Part shown: in pieces, positions 51,773 to 61,129 of the stretch
How positions within the stretch are numbered: position 1 is the stretch's first letter
Layout: every line of letters starts with the position of its first letter
Assembly: GCA_020353515.1 (NCBI GenBank)
Contig: CP070695.1
Span: forward strand, 1,170,660 to 1,234,659
DNA: 64,000 nucleotides
Source: Candidatus Heimdallarchaeota archaeon
Lineage (GTDB): Archaea; Asgardarchaeota; Heimdallarchaeia; Hodarchaeales; Hodarchaeaceae
Reading direction: 5' to 3'
Program-made: the position numbers and the translations under genes
The notes under the pieces: model-generated
Database searches by the model: none
The model's input: only the letters and a program-made list of their open reading frames with translations
Told to the model about the DNA's origin: nothing

Positions 51773-53767
51773 TTATTTGTCTGATATTTGTATTAAATTA
51801 CTTTTTTTTCCCATTTGGGCTTCAATATTTAGTAATGCAAGACTACTAAAATAACGAATACTTGGATCCTTTTCTAATTCGTAGTTAATAAGATTTATTA
51901 GCTCAGGAACGGCTGATATTCCTCCACGATAACCGAGGGCTTCAGCTGCTAATTCACGAACAGTATAAATACGATCAGTCTTGATAGCTCTTATCAATGT
52001 TGGTGTTATCAAAAAATCATGGCCCTCAAAGTGACCCAAAGCATGTGCACAGGTACTCCTTACAGCATTAGAATTATCTTTCTGGAGTAAGGAAATTAAA
52101 GTATCAATAATTTCATATGTATACTCTTTATTTGTGACGAGATCTGGTGAATCAATAATTGCTGTGAGTAATTCAACCGCTCGTTGGCGCCATTCATTCT
52201 CTAAATCTGGTTTTAAATAGCTTAATGCTAGAGGAACATCCTCAATATCTGCCCAAGAAGTCAATATTTCTAAAAAGAGGGGTGTGATCTTGTTATGAGT
52301 CTTATTATGTAAGAGTGAGCGAATTTGAGCTATATGATTTGTTGGATCCAAAATAGATATAGCCCAGGCTGCTTGTCGCTGCACAAAAGCATCCTCATCG
52401 TTTATTAACCTATCTAAGAGGAATAGAAAGGTTGAATCTTCTTTTAAATGTCCAAAAAATGAACAAATTGCTGCACGAAGTGAGAAAGATGGTGAAATTG
52501 CTAAAATTTCTTGAATATAGGGGAGATCATCATCTAAAAATTTTTGGTCGTCTTTTAAGATATGCACAAACTCTTCTAAAGCCTCAATCACTAATTCACG
52601 TAACGGAGTTCTATCTTTTCTGAAAATTGTTAATAAACAATTAGCTGCATGTGGTATAGAACTCATTCGAGCGAGTAATGCTACCATTCCACTTCGAATA
52701 CTTGATCCCTGTTCAATCGATCCAGCAGCAGAACAAATTCTTTGAATAAGCTCCGGAGGTGTTGGTTGAATCTGTTCTATAGACCACGCAGAGATAGATC
52801 GGACATATGAATCCTGATCTTCTAGTCCTTTGAGAAGAGCTGCTAACGCTTGTTGAGATTTTAAATTACCTAATGCTTCGGCAGAAGCTTCTCGTACAAA
52901 GAAGCTAACATCTGTCTCTAATGCCTCTGCTAGCTCAGGAAGAGCTTCAAAGGAGGAGATTGCTCCAAGAGCAGTAGCTGCGGATGCACGAACAGTGGCA
53001 ATTCCATCATATTTTAATTTTTCAATTAATAAAGAAGATAATTCAATGACTCCCCAATTACCTATAATTTCAACAGCTTTTCTTCGTAACTCAGGATTAT
53101 GATCCGTTTCCACAATCAATTCTAATAAATCAATTACTTCAGCATTGTGAGTTTTTCCTAAAGCATCTAATCCAATTTTTCGGAGGATAGGGCGTTCATA
53201 AGAAGTTTCGACTAGGTCAATCAGATAATGTAAGAGCTCATCAGGAAGACTCTGAGACTTATATGCAAGATGTAAAATTCCTCGTAAGACTGAAGCTCTG
53301 ATTTCATCGTTGAAACGATATTTATGTGTAGCTTCCATTAATGTTTTTTCAGCAATGTCTTCAGAACAGTACCCGATTAATTCAAGACAATAGTTCAAGT
53401 GATGTTGTTCGTCTATCAATTTCTTAAGTCGAAGAGCAGTCTTAGTCGCAGCTGTACCCTCTGCTACTTTATGAAGAGTTGAAGAGAGAGTAATGAAAAG
53501 CTTATTAAGTGTTGCTTCATCTATTTCAGTTTCAAACCAATCCAACATCGCATCAAGTACATCAAAATGACCTTCGAGACTCATTGCAATAATTTCGCGA
53601 ACATCTGGAGCTGGTGATTTAACCAACGACATTAGCTTCTGTGTTATAAGAGGTGAATTCCGTTGGGCAAGATGCGAGGCAACTAAGGCTTTTATTTGAA
53701 TATCTGGATCCTCTTCAATAACCTCTAGGAGTACTTCATGAATCATATCAATATCAGGTGGTTCCAC
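51773..53767 (-). CDS. Large HEAT-repeat protein
   Basis: 664 residues built of about twenty helical pairs of HEAT/PBS-lyase type. Marks of the repeat: ELRRKAVEIIGNWG, VRASAATALGAIS, VREASAEALGNLKSQQALAALLKGLED, VRSISAWSIEQI and VRELAAEALGYRGG. There is no signal peptide, membrane helix or catalytic motif, so it is a cytoplasmic scaffold or adaptor for protein partners. The repeats at 190-340 and 560-640 are the most regular. A 12-bp palindrome (ATGTTTAAACAT, 53809-53820) lies upstream but is not rare enough to call an operator. Confidence 0.85.
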   Translation of the reverse strand: MEPPDIDMIHEVLLEVIEEDPDIQIKALVASHLAQRNSPLITQKLMSLVKSPAPDVREIIAMSLEGHFDVLDAMLDWFETEIDEATLNKLFITLSSTLHKVAEGTAATKTALRLKKLIDEQHHLNYCLELIGYCSEDIAEKTLMEATHKYRFNDEIRASVLRGILHLAYKSQSLPDELLHYLIDLVETSYERPILRKIGLDALGKTHNAEVIDLLELIVETDHNPELRRKAVEIIGNWGVIELSSLLIEKLKYDGIATVRASAATALGAISSFEALPELAEALETDVSFFVREASAEALGNLKSQQALAALLKGLEDQDSYVRSISAWSIEQIQPTPPELIQRICSAAGSIEQGSSIRSGMVALLARMSSIPHAANCLLTIFRKDRTPLRELVIEALEEFVHILKDDQKFLDDDLPYIQEILAISPSFSLRAAICSFFGHLKEDSTFLFLLDRLINDEDAFVQRQAAWAISILDPTNHIAQIRSLLHNKTHNKITPLFLEILTSWADIEDVPLALSYLKPDLENEWRQRAVELLTAIIDSPDLVTNKEYTYEIIDTLISLLQKDNSNAVRSTCAHALGHFEGHDFLITPTLIRAIKTDRIYTVRELAAEALGYRGGISAVPELINLINYELEKDPSIRYFSSLALLNIEAQMGKKSNLIQISDK

Positions 53768-53970
53768 TAAGATAACCTATTCAGAAATTCTTATTATTCA
53801 AAATTATGATGTTTAAACATTGATATAATAAAACATTTTAGTTAAGGTAAACAAAAATGCAATATTTGAGAAAATTCGTCTTTTTAAGATGGACTATGTC
53901 AAGATAGGTTATCCTCATCTTTCAGACTGGGTTCCATAATGATGATCTGAAAGGAATAGAAAATTGTATT

Positions 53971-54735
53971 CTACTTAGTTTTAATTAGAAACTCATAGAG
54001 GATATCATTAAATTGCTCTGAATGTTCATGAGCTATACCATGATCACTTTCAAGCTCAATTATTTTTGCTTTAGGTAAATGCTCTTTTAAGACTCTATAT
54101 GTGATAGAAGGATTAACAGTATCTTTATTACCATGGATCATTAAGATGGGAACATCAATTTGCTCAAGTTGTTGAATGTATTGATTTGAACCTTTATACT
54201 GCCGTTTTATGGAGATGTATGTCTTTATTTTCTGGACTCTCTTTACAATTCTCCATAAGATTGAGATTAGTAGACTTCTATTCTCACCACTTCGCTTTTC
54301 TTTGGCTAAAAAATTCCAAGACCGAGTTATCTTACCCAGAAAAGGCCTGGGACTCACCAGAACGATACTTTGAACATTTTCAGGATATTTTATAGCATAT
54401 TTCAATGCTAAGGTACCCCCTATACTATAGCCAACAAAAACTGGTTTTTGCTTAAGTTGGAGCTCATTTGTTATGAGCTCATGCATATCAAGAAGATGAT
54501 CTTCAGTATGATGTTTTTCAACCTTTTTTCCAATACTAGATCTACCGTAACCTCTTAGATCTGGTGCAATAAGGTGAAATTGGGAAAATTGATTATTATT
54601 GAGTTGAGATCCCCAATGGGTTTGGGAGCTCCCTAAATATCCATGGACAAAGACGATTGGGTAACCTTCCCCATTCCGATAATAATATAGTTGGTAACCA
54701 TCTCGAGTATAATAGGGCATCTTTCTGGGCTCCAA
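53971..54735 (-). CDS. Alpha/beta hydrolase
   Basis: 254 residues. Oxyanion loop VFVHGYLGSS, strand-turn APDLRGYGRS, nucleophile Ser in VGYSIGGTLA, Asp in HGNKDTV and His in ESDHGIAHEH form the full triad. It is of the soluble esterase/epoxide-hydrolase/lactonase type, with a helical cap (about 130-190). No signal peptide. The substrate is unknown. The 200 bp before the HEAT gene hold no gene. Confidence 0.8.
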   Translation of the reverse strand: MEPRKMPYYTRDGYQLYYYRNGEGYPIVFVHGYLGSSQTHWGSQLNNNQFSQFHLIAPDLRGYGRSSIGKKVEKHHTEDHLLDMHELITNELQLKQKPVFVGYSIGGTLALKYAIKYPENVQSIVLVSPRPFLGKITRSWNFLAKEKRSGENRSLLISILWRIVKRVQKIKTYISIKRQYKGSNQYIQQLEQIDVPILMIHGNKDTVNPSITYRVLKEHLPKAKIIELESDHGIAHEHSEQFNDILYEFLIKTK

Positions 54736-54912
54736 AGGCTGTAAAACAGTTCTGAATGGGACAGGGAGATATTTGAGGTTTCAATATTAAATTGCATTAG
54801 AAGGTGGATTGAACCATTTGTAATTACTTTATAAGTCTGGAAGGTTAGTTATCTCAAATTTATTGGGAGTTCGAAGTTCATATTTCCCAAGAAACACTTG
54901 AACTGATATATT

Positions 54913-56577
54913 ATGCGAATAAATAAAGTAAATCTGCGAAATTTCCGTAGTATCCCACATCTAAAGCTGGAAAATCTTCAAAATTTGAATTGTTTCATCG
55001 GTGCTCATAATTCTGGAAAAACTAACATTTTAGACGGGATCTCAGTATTTTGGGATCTGTTCATTCGGGCAAAATTTCAACAAAACCAATTGAAAAAAGA
55101 AAGTTTAGGCCAATTAGAACAACAGGCTCCTCCAATTCTCTCATATATTAGTGAAACAAATACTATTCGGGCAATATTTGAATTAGAGATTGATAAAAGT
55201 CTCGAATCATGGTCTGAGAATAACTATCTTCGTGAAATCTTCACTAGGACTGCTTTTCTTCATACTCAAAAACAATCATATGATTTTTTCAACGAATTTC
55301 TTGAAAATTTAGAAACGGAGACAAATCTTTCAAGAATCTCTGCTTTTACGTTTGATATGACCCTTTCACAAGAGCAACTAATGTTCATTGCACAAGAATG
55401 CTTTTTAAGACTCAAAGATGGCCAAATTTTACCTTTTAAACCTAATAGCCTTTCAATTATCCAACAAGCAATTGGAACAGCTTTTCTTAGACGTTTCGAT
55501 GAAACAACTGAACACAAGTTCCTAAACGAAAATATTGCCCGAATAATTAAGAACAAGGACTATAAAGCAATTACAGCAATTGAGAGTTTTTTAAAAGATA
55601 TTATTGGACAGGAATTTATTTTTGAATTGAGACAGAATCAAACAGTTGAAGTCACAATTGAACAGGCATTTACGAGCCCTCTTTGGAGATTATCTAATGG
55701 CACCATAAGAATCATTTCATTAGCCTATCTTTTAACAGCAAGTCCAATTAATCAGATTATTATCATTGATGATCCGGGGTTATATCTACATCCAAAGAGC
55801 GAACGTAGATTAGCCAGAAAGCTTGAAAATTTCTCAATTGACCACCAAATTCTCTTTTCAACTCATTCAACACGGTTTCTCATTGGTCATGCATACTTAG
55901 TAGAGCTTATTAAAGGGTGGACCAAAGTTCGACCAATTCGGGGAGAGAAATCGATGAAAAAGGTAGTTAAGTTACTCGGTATTAGGCCTTCTGACTCCTT
56001 AGGTGCTGATGTCGTAGTATTTGTTGAGGGGAAAACAGATGCTAGAGTTTTTCGAGTATTTGAGGATCTGCTAATAGAAGACCGAATGTCTCGAAATTGG
56101 GTTTCTTATATTGGAGTTGGAGGCTGGACTAATATGAAATTTGTGCTTTCTATGGAGTTATTGAAGAGCAAATTCGTCCGAAGTCGAGCAATAGCGATTA
56201 CTGATGGAGACATTGATAATTCTGATACTTATCTCAAAATAAAAAAGAATTGGGTATCAGTTTTTCAGAAAAATACCTTTCTTTCATTGAATGAAGAATG
56301 TATTGAATCATTATTCCTTAATAATCCGATTGTATTTCAACGGGTATTTTCAAAGAAAAATGAATCCTCAATCTCTATAAGTGAAGTTCAAGAAATTATT
56401 AAAAGAAATAGAGAAAAAGGAATCTCAGATAAAACTATCACACGTAATATCACCGAGAGATTTATGAGTGGGAAACGCTACACGTCTTCTGTTGCTGAAC
56501 GCCTCGCAAGAAGTTTTAAGAAAAATGAAATCCCTGAATATTTGGCTGCATTCTTTAACAAGTTCATTCTAAATTAA
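54913..56577 (+). CDS. OLD-family ATP-dependent nuclease
   Basis: 554 residues. An ABC/SMC-like ATPase begins it: RNFRSIPHLKLENLQ, Walker A GAHNSGKTN (30-38), a signature-like LSNGTIRIISLAYLL, Walker B IIIIDDPGLYLHP and the His switch ILFSTHSTRFL. A Toprim nuclease domain follows (about 370-480): VVVFVEGKTDARVFRVF with the metal Glu, and AIAITDGDIDNSD with the metal Asps. A helical C-terminal part ends it. This is the class of OLD nucleases, of which some act in phage defence; no UvrD-like GajB gene accompanies it. The next gene, 83 bp on, is a Rag-like GTPase. Confidence 0.85.
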   Translation: MRINKVNLRNFRSIPHLKLENLQNLNCFIGAHNSGKTNILDGISVFWDLFIRAKFQQNQLKKESLGQLEQQAPPILSYISETNTIRAIFELEIDKSLESWSENNYLREIFTRTAFLHTQKQSYDFFNEFLENLETETNLSRISAFTFDMTLSQEQLMFIAQECFLRLKDGQILPFKPNSLSIIQQAIGTAFLRRFDETTEHKFLNENIARIIKNKDYKAITAIESFLKDIIGQEFIFELRQNQTVEVTIEQAFTSPLWRLSNGTIRIISLAYLLTASPINQIIIIDDPGLYLHPKSERRLARKLENFSIDHQILFSTHSTRFLIGHAYLVELIKGWTKVRPIRGEKSMKKVVKLLGIRPSDSLGADVVVFVEGKTDARVFRVFEDLLIEDRMSRNWVSYIGVGGWTNMKFVLSMELLKSKFVRSRAIAITDGDIDNSDTYLKIKKNWVSVFQKNTFLSLNEECIESLFLNNPIVFQRVFSKKNESSISISEVQEIIKRNREKGISDKTITRNITERFMSGKRYTSSVAERLARSFKKNEIPEYLAAFFNKFILN

Positions 56578-56660
56578 TCCAAATAATACTTTAAATCGAC
56601 AAAGTACTTAAGCAAATATTAGTATTAAAGGAAGGAATAACCTGACTAGTTGAGATTCTA

Positions 56661-57533
56661 ATGGGTAAGATTTTACTTTTTGGATTACCTAAATCTGGGA
56701 AATCTTCAATTTATCGAGAATCCTATCAAACAATAACTAGTGCAGAAGATAATCCATATAAGGAAAGGATTCTGAAGGTCAAATCCCTTGAAAAGCTTCT
56801 ACAGATTGAATTCTATGAAGAAAACACTTTTGAATCTTTTTCCAAGGAAGAGATCGAAAAAATCTTTTCAGATGTTGAAGTTATTTTATGGGTTATTGAT
56901 GTTTCTGATCAACGAACCATCTCCACTTCACTCTTTCATTGGAACAAAGTGTTAGAATATCTGAAAACGCATTCTGCTTTTGCTGTAAAATTTGTTTGCT
57001 TTCACAAAACTGACCTACTTACTTTAGAAGATAAAGATACGCTTTTTAACACTTTGAGGAGTAATTTTCAGGCAGACCTTGAAGACCAAGTAAATTTTTA
57101 CAATACAACTTTAAAGGATGATTCAGTTTTAGCCATGATGGCTCAGATAATGAAGATGATCCATGAGTCGTCTTTTGAGATAAAACAAGCTAATAATAAA
57201 ATAACTGAATTTTTACAAACAAACGAGGATTTTTATGGTGTTACAATCCTCTCATCAGATGGATTACCCATTATCGAAGTGGGAGAAAAGGTTGAATTTG
57301 TTATCCTACCAGCAAATTTATGGCTAGGTACTAATGAGCGATTAAAAGAAGCTTTTGGGATAAATACCCTAACGTGCACGATTCATCTTGATGATCAGAT
57401 TTTACTTTTCTTTGATATTGGTTCAGAACTACTTATGACCACAGTAGCTAAAAAAGAAGCGCCTTTACAATTCTCTTTTATTCGAAGTGACTTATTGTCC
57501 CAATCCCTCCGTGAAATTCTTATCAGTTCTTAA
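56661..57533 (+). CDS. Rag/Gtr-like GTPase with C-terminal roadblock-like domain
   Basis: 290 residues. The GTPase part (about 1-175) has the P-loop GLPKSGKSS (8-16) and the Rag-type base-binding box HKTD (115-118, eukaryotic Rag HKMD). The G3 box is degenerate: QIEFYEENTFESF stands where WDxPGQ is expected. The C-terminal 95 residues (GVTILSSDGLPIIEVGEKVE then CTIHLDDQILLFFDIGS) have the strand pattern of roadblock/LC7 proteins. Fusions of this kind are hallmarks of Asgard archaea and relatives. It lies downstream of an OLD-nuclease gene on the same strand. Confidence 0.75.
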   Translation: MGKILLFGLPKSGKSSIYRESYQTITSAEDNPYKERILKVKSLEKLLQIEFYEENTFESFSKEEIEKIFSDVEVILWVIDVSDQRTISTSLFHWNKVLEYLKTHSAFAVKFVCFHKTDLLTLEDKDTLFNTLRSNFQADLEDQVNFYNTTLKDDSVLAMMAQIMKMIHESSFEIKQANNKITEFLQTNEDFYGVTILSSDGLPIIEVGEKVEFVILPANLWLGTNERLKEAFGINTLTCTIHLDDQILLFFDIGSELLMTTVAKKEAPLQFSFIRSDLLSQSLREILISS

Positions 57534-57547
57534 TATCCTTCATGTTT

Positions 57548-58699
57548 CTATTTCAGCTTCTCCTCCTGACCGAAATCCCGATACAAAGAGAACTCTTCAA
57601 GTATTTCTTTATCTCTAGATGTCTTTTTATCAGCTAGAATGCGTGCCAAAAGTTCACCAATGCCAGGGCCAATCATGTAACCTTGGCCACACATTCCTAC
57701 TGCATTGAAATAACCCTCGATTTCCTTAATTGAACCTACAATAGGGTTTCCATCAGGAGTCATTGGATAGATTCCACGCCACGTTCGACGTACTTTGATA
57801 TTCTTAAGTCTTGGAAGCAAATTTATCATTCTTTTTGCAATTTGCGGTAGAAAAACGCTAGTCTCTCTCCTATCTGTCCCAATAATTGGAGGTTCAGGTG
57901 TAAGACAAAAAATGATCTTTCCTTCTTTATTTTGATAAAAATAGAAATTTTTAGATCCTTCTGATGGTCGGATATCAACAACCATTGGTGAAAAAAAACG
58001 TTTAACGGATTCTGTTATACCAGCTTCATGAGATTCGGGTATTACTTGGACATCGCTTCCAACCATTTGAGCGACATCTCGAGCTTGGGCCCCAGCGGCA
58101 TTAATTACATTTGAGGCTTTATATGTCTCCTTAGACGTTTTTATAGCTATGACTCGGTTGTTTACCGTTTTTATATCAATTACTTTTTCCTTAAACTTGA
58201 ATTTTACCCCTAAATTACGTGCTTGACGATAGAAGGCATTTATAGCTAATAATGGAGACGCATTGCCATCCTCTGGCGAAAAAGTTCCTCCTAGGAGCTC
58301 CGTTCGATTTATTCCTGGAACTATTTCTTGGATCTTTTCAGCATCAACATAGTCAATATTCAAGCCACTCTGCTTCTGGTGAAGCACAGTGTCTTTTAGT
58401 ACCTGTTCATGAGCTTCATTATAAGCTAAGAAAGAATAACCTCCTTGAATCCACTCAATATCGTCACCAAAGTTTTCCTCCCATGTCGAAAAGATTTCAA
58501 TTGATCGTTGACAAGTCCAAATCTTCCCTTTCTGGGAATGGGTCGCTCTAATTCCTCCTATCGCATGTTTGTTATCACCACAACCCACCGAAGGAGCACT
58601 ATCAATTACTAACGTTTTGATGTTGTAGTTACCCATAGCTAATGCTGTTGGAACTCCTATACTGCCTGCACCAATGATAATGCAGTCGTATTCTACCAC
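57548..58699 (-). CDS. FAD-dependent amine dehydrogenase, HcnC/SoxB-like subunit
   Basis: 383 residues of the D-amino-acid oxidase fold. FAD site CIIIGAGSIGVPTALAMGN (6-24), then KHAIGGIRATHSQKG, the NAAGAQARDVA stretch and the closing GNPIVGSIKEIEGYFNAVGMCGQGYMIGPGIGELLA. It is close to the beta subunits of hydrogen-cyanide synthase, sarcosine oxidase and archaeal dye-linked proline dehydrogenases. The gene starts 3 bp after the stop of the partner subunit (58703-60778). The substrate is a secondary or alpha-amine such as proline, hydroxyproline or sarcosine. Confidence 0.82.
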   Translation of the reverse strand: MVEYDCIIIGAGSIGVPTALAMGNYNIKTLVIDSAPSVGCGDNKHAIGGIRATHSQKGKIWTCQRSIEIFSTWEENFGDDIEWIQGGYSFLAYNEAHEQVLKDTVLHQKQSGLNIDYVDAEKIQEIVPGINRTELLGGTFSPEDGNASPLLAINAFYRQARNLGVKFKFKEKVIDIKTVNNRVIAIKTSKETYKASNVINAAGAQARDVAQMVGSDVQVIPESHEAGITESVKRFFSPMVVDIRPSEGSKNFYFYQNKEGKIIFCLTPEPPIIGTDRRETSVFLPQIAKRMINLLPRLKNIKVRRTWRGIYPMTPDGNPIVGSIKEIEGYFNAVGMCGQGYMIGPGIGELLARILADKKTSRDKEILEEFSLYRDFGQEEKLK

Positions 58700-58702
58700 T
58701 GT

Positions 58703-60778
58703 TTACTTCACATCCTCTGTATGAGCGAAAATTCCTAATGGAACCTCAATAAATAAAGGCCGTCGGGTACCTTGAGTGATTTGCTCAAAAGGAACTCCTT
58801 CCTCACTAAAAATCCTGTTAATCATTGCTGTACACGTTTTACCTCCGCATGCTCCCATTTGCACATGTGTAAGAGCTTTTAGCTGGTTGACATCAGTTAT
58901 TCCTTGTTGAATCCATTTTCGTATCTCTCCTGCTGAAACCCGTTCACAACGACAAACAATTGCTTCATCTGCTAATGGGGGTTTGTGATAAATCGACAAA
59001 GGTCCACTTATCTCATTGGCTTGGATTTTTATACCAATTGCACATTTCGCAATTTGTTTGGGTAGTTTAACCGTAACCAATTGAGTTCTTGGATACTGCT
59101 TTAATTTTCTAGTCAGTTCAATAAAAAATACTCCTAGTTCTCCTGTATCACTCACCACTATTATTTTATCCCCATTTTTAAGGCTCTTCTCAGCCATTTC
59201 ATGCGGAAAAGTTACATATGGAAATTCTTTATCTTTTCTATAATCCACTAATGAAATAGCGAGTCCTGGACAGACCGCAACACATCTTCCGCAACCTGTA
59301 CAGTCTTCTTCCCCTTTGAAATAAGGTAAGCTAGTTAATAGATCATTTTCAGTAAAAATTTGATGTTGAGGACAGACTGATATGCAGGGATTACACGGGA
59401 TTTCTTGATCACAGTGGAAAATAGGAAAAATACCCTCCTCTTGTGTTGGGATTTCTCTCATTTTAGGTGGTGGTGGTGGTGCCTTCAAAATCTGTGCTTT
59501 TTTTTCAAGTTCTTCTATTTTTACATCTGTTTCAATTCCATATGAATGTAGGATCTTAATAGCTTCCATTCGACCAGTAAAGATGGCTGCAGATGCCTCT
59601 GCGATTTCTTGCGCATCTCCAGCCATCCAAACTTTGATTCCATATCCTAAAGCCTTGTCATAGAATTCATTTACAGGATCTAATCCGACCGCGATTAAAA
59701 TGGTATCACAAAGGAATGATTTTTCCGTACCTTTGATCAAGTTCCAATCAGAATCCAATTTACCTACTGTAATTGATTCTACTCTATCAGTACCGTTAGC
59801 AGAAAGAATTGTATGACTAGTGTAGATGGGAACCCCTAAACGTTTGAGCTTATTTTCATGGACTTTATACCCACCACATTGAGGTAACGCTTCAACTAAC
59901 CCGATAACTTCCATCCCTGCCTGTAAAGCATGGTATCCTGCAATCAATCCAACATTCCCTCCACCAACAATGAATATCTTGTCAGCAGCCTTGACAAGAT
60001 CACGATTTACTAATGTTTGAAACGCTCCAGCCCCATAAACCCCTGGAAGAGTATCACCTGGAAATACGAGCATTTTTTCTCTAGCGCCAGTAGCAATAAA
60101 CAGATTGTCTGGTATTACCAAAATATATTCATTTTCTTTCACAATTCCGACCAATTTATCACTGAAAATTGCAACAACAGTGCTTGATAGCCATATATCT
60201 ACTGTTGGTAATGATTCTACTGCTTTACCGAGAATTTCTGCAATATCAATTCCCCTCTTTCCTGCATATACATCTTCTGTTGAACCAAAGAATTTATGAG
60301 TTTGAAGAACTAGTTTTCCTCCAACACGATCCTTATCATCAACCAAGATGACTTTTAGTCCTTTTTCCCCTAGAATTTTTGTTGCAGATAAACCGGCAGG
60401 TCCTGCGCCAATTACTAGAATATCAGTTTTTACAACTGAGGTCACACCGAATGTAGTTGGTGAATCATCCATTAGAAGTTCTGGTAGTCCTTGACAGCTA
60501 TTTATTTCCATCCCCGCTTTTAGTAGAGTCATGCAAGATTTCACAGGTCTCCCATTAACAAGTACCGTACACTGCGCACACTGGTTATTAGCACAGAAGA
60601 TACCTTGAGGGCTGTTATCTTTAGGGTGATGCCCGAAAATTTTCACACCATTCATGAATAATACTGATGAAATAACCATACCCTCTATCCCCTTCATAGT
60701 TTTCCCCTCCCAAAAGAAAGTGATTTCTTTTAACTCTGGAATAGAGAGAATAGGATGCTCCGTAATTAGGTTTAGCAT
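58703..60778 (-). CDS. Iron-sulfur flavoprotein subunit (HcnA-HcnB fusion with ferredoxin and BFD domains)
   Basis: 691 residues, four modules in order. An HcnA/SoxA-type [2Fe-2S] domain (about 15-110) has GIFCANNQCAQCTV and SCMTLL. An FAD/NAD reductase (about 118-430) has VIGAGPAGLSATKIL and VGGGNVGLIAGYHAL. A ferredoxin insert (about 465-530) has CNPCISVCP and CTGCGRCVAVCPG, the ligands of two [4Fe-4S] clusters. A C-terminal BFD-like [2Fe-2S] domain (about 620-670) has CRCERVSAGEI and GACGGKTC. It passes electrons from the FAD partner at 57548 to the respiratory or ferredoxin pool. Cytoplasmic. Confidence 0.85.
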   Translation of the reverse strand: MLNLITEHPILSIPELKEITFFWEGKTMKGIEGMVISSVLFMNGVKIFGHHPKDNSPQGIFCANNQCAQCTVLVNGRPVKSCMTLLKAGMEINSCQGLPELLMDDSPTTFGVTSVVKTDILVIGAGPAGLSATKILGEKGLKVILVDDKDRVGGKLVLQTHKFFGSTEDVYAGKRGIDIAEILGKAVESLPTVDIWLSSTVVAIFSDKLVGIVKENEYILVIPDNLFIATGAREKMLVFPGDTLPGVYGAGAFQTLVNRDLVKAADKIFIVGGGNVGLIAGYHALQAGMEVIGLVEALPQCGGYKVHENKLKRLGVPIYTSHTILSANGTDRVESITVGKLDSDWNLIKGTEKSFLCDTILIAVGLDPVNEFYDKALGYGIKVWMAGDAQEIAEASAAIFTGRMEAIKILHSYGIETDVKIEELEKKAQILKAPPPPPKMREIPTQEEGIFPIFHCDQEIPCNPCISVCPQHQIFTENDLLTSLPYFKGEEDCTGCGRCVAVCPGLAISLVDYRKDKEFPYVTFPHEMAEKSLKNGDKIIVVSDTGELGVFFIELTRKLKQYPRTQLVTVKLPKQIAKCAIGIKIQANEISGPLSIYHKPPLADEAIVCRCERVSAGEIRKWIQQGITDVNQLKALTHVQMGACGGKTCTAMINRIFSEEGVPFEQITQGTRRPLFIEVPLGIFAHTEDVK

Positions 60779-61129
60779 TTAGTTTCCTCATTTTATACTT
60801 GAAGTAATAGCAATAGACTTTAGCGTATCTAACCCATTTTAACGGGTATTTAAGGTTCACTCGACCTTAATCTGGATTTTCTCAAGTATAAACCATGTTT
60901 TTGGGAAATTAATTTATAAAAGTTTTAAACTTATTCTCACATTTTACGGAAATTACTATATAATAACTGTTTTCTAACATAATTACGTGAAAATACTGAA
61001 TATAATAACAATAGATTTTGAATTAAAGACCAAACTGCAAAAATTAAATGGATTGGTAAAATATGGAGGCAATTTCATCTTAGATTCATCTAGATAGAAC
61101 TTAAAAGTCAAATTAAGAAGGTATGATAT
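60779..61129. promoter_or_regulatory. Divergent region between the two amine-oxidation units
   Basis: 351 bp without a gene. It serves the minus-strand dehydrogenase pair and the plus-strand proline dehydrogenase. ATTTATAAAAG (about 60909-60921) and several TTTTAAA-type elements could be TATA boxes for either side. GAAGGT at 61117-61122 is the ribosome site for the TTG at 61130. No repeat or RNA structure was evident. Confidence 0.35.

Noticed and set aside
53809-53820. Palindrome ATGTTTAAACAT as an operator
   Set aside because: A 12-bp AT-rich palindrome is expected many times in 64 kb of this composition.
54913-57533. Gabija defence system (GajA + GajB)
   Set aside because: The first gene is OLD-like as GajA is, but the next gene is a GTPase of 290 residues, not a UvrD-like helicase, and no helicase lies nearby.
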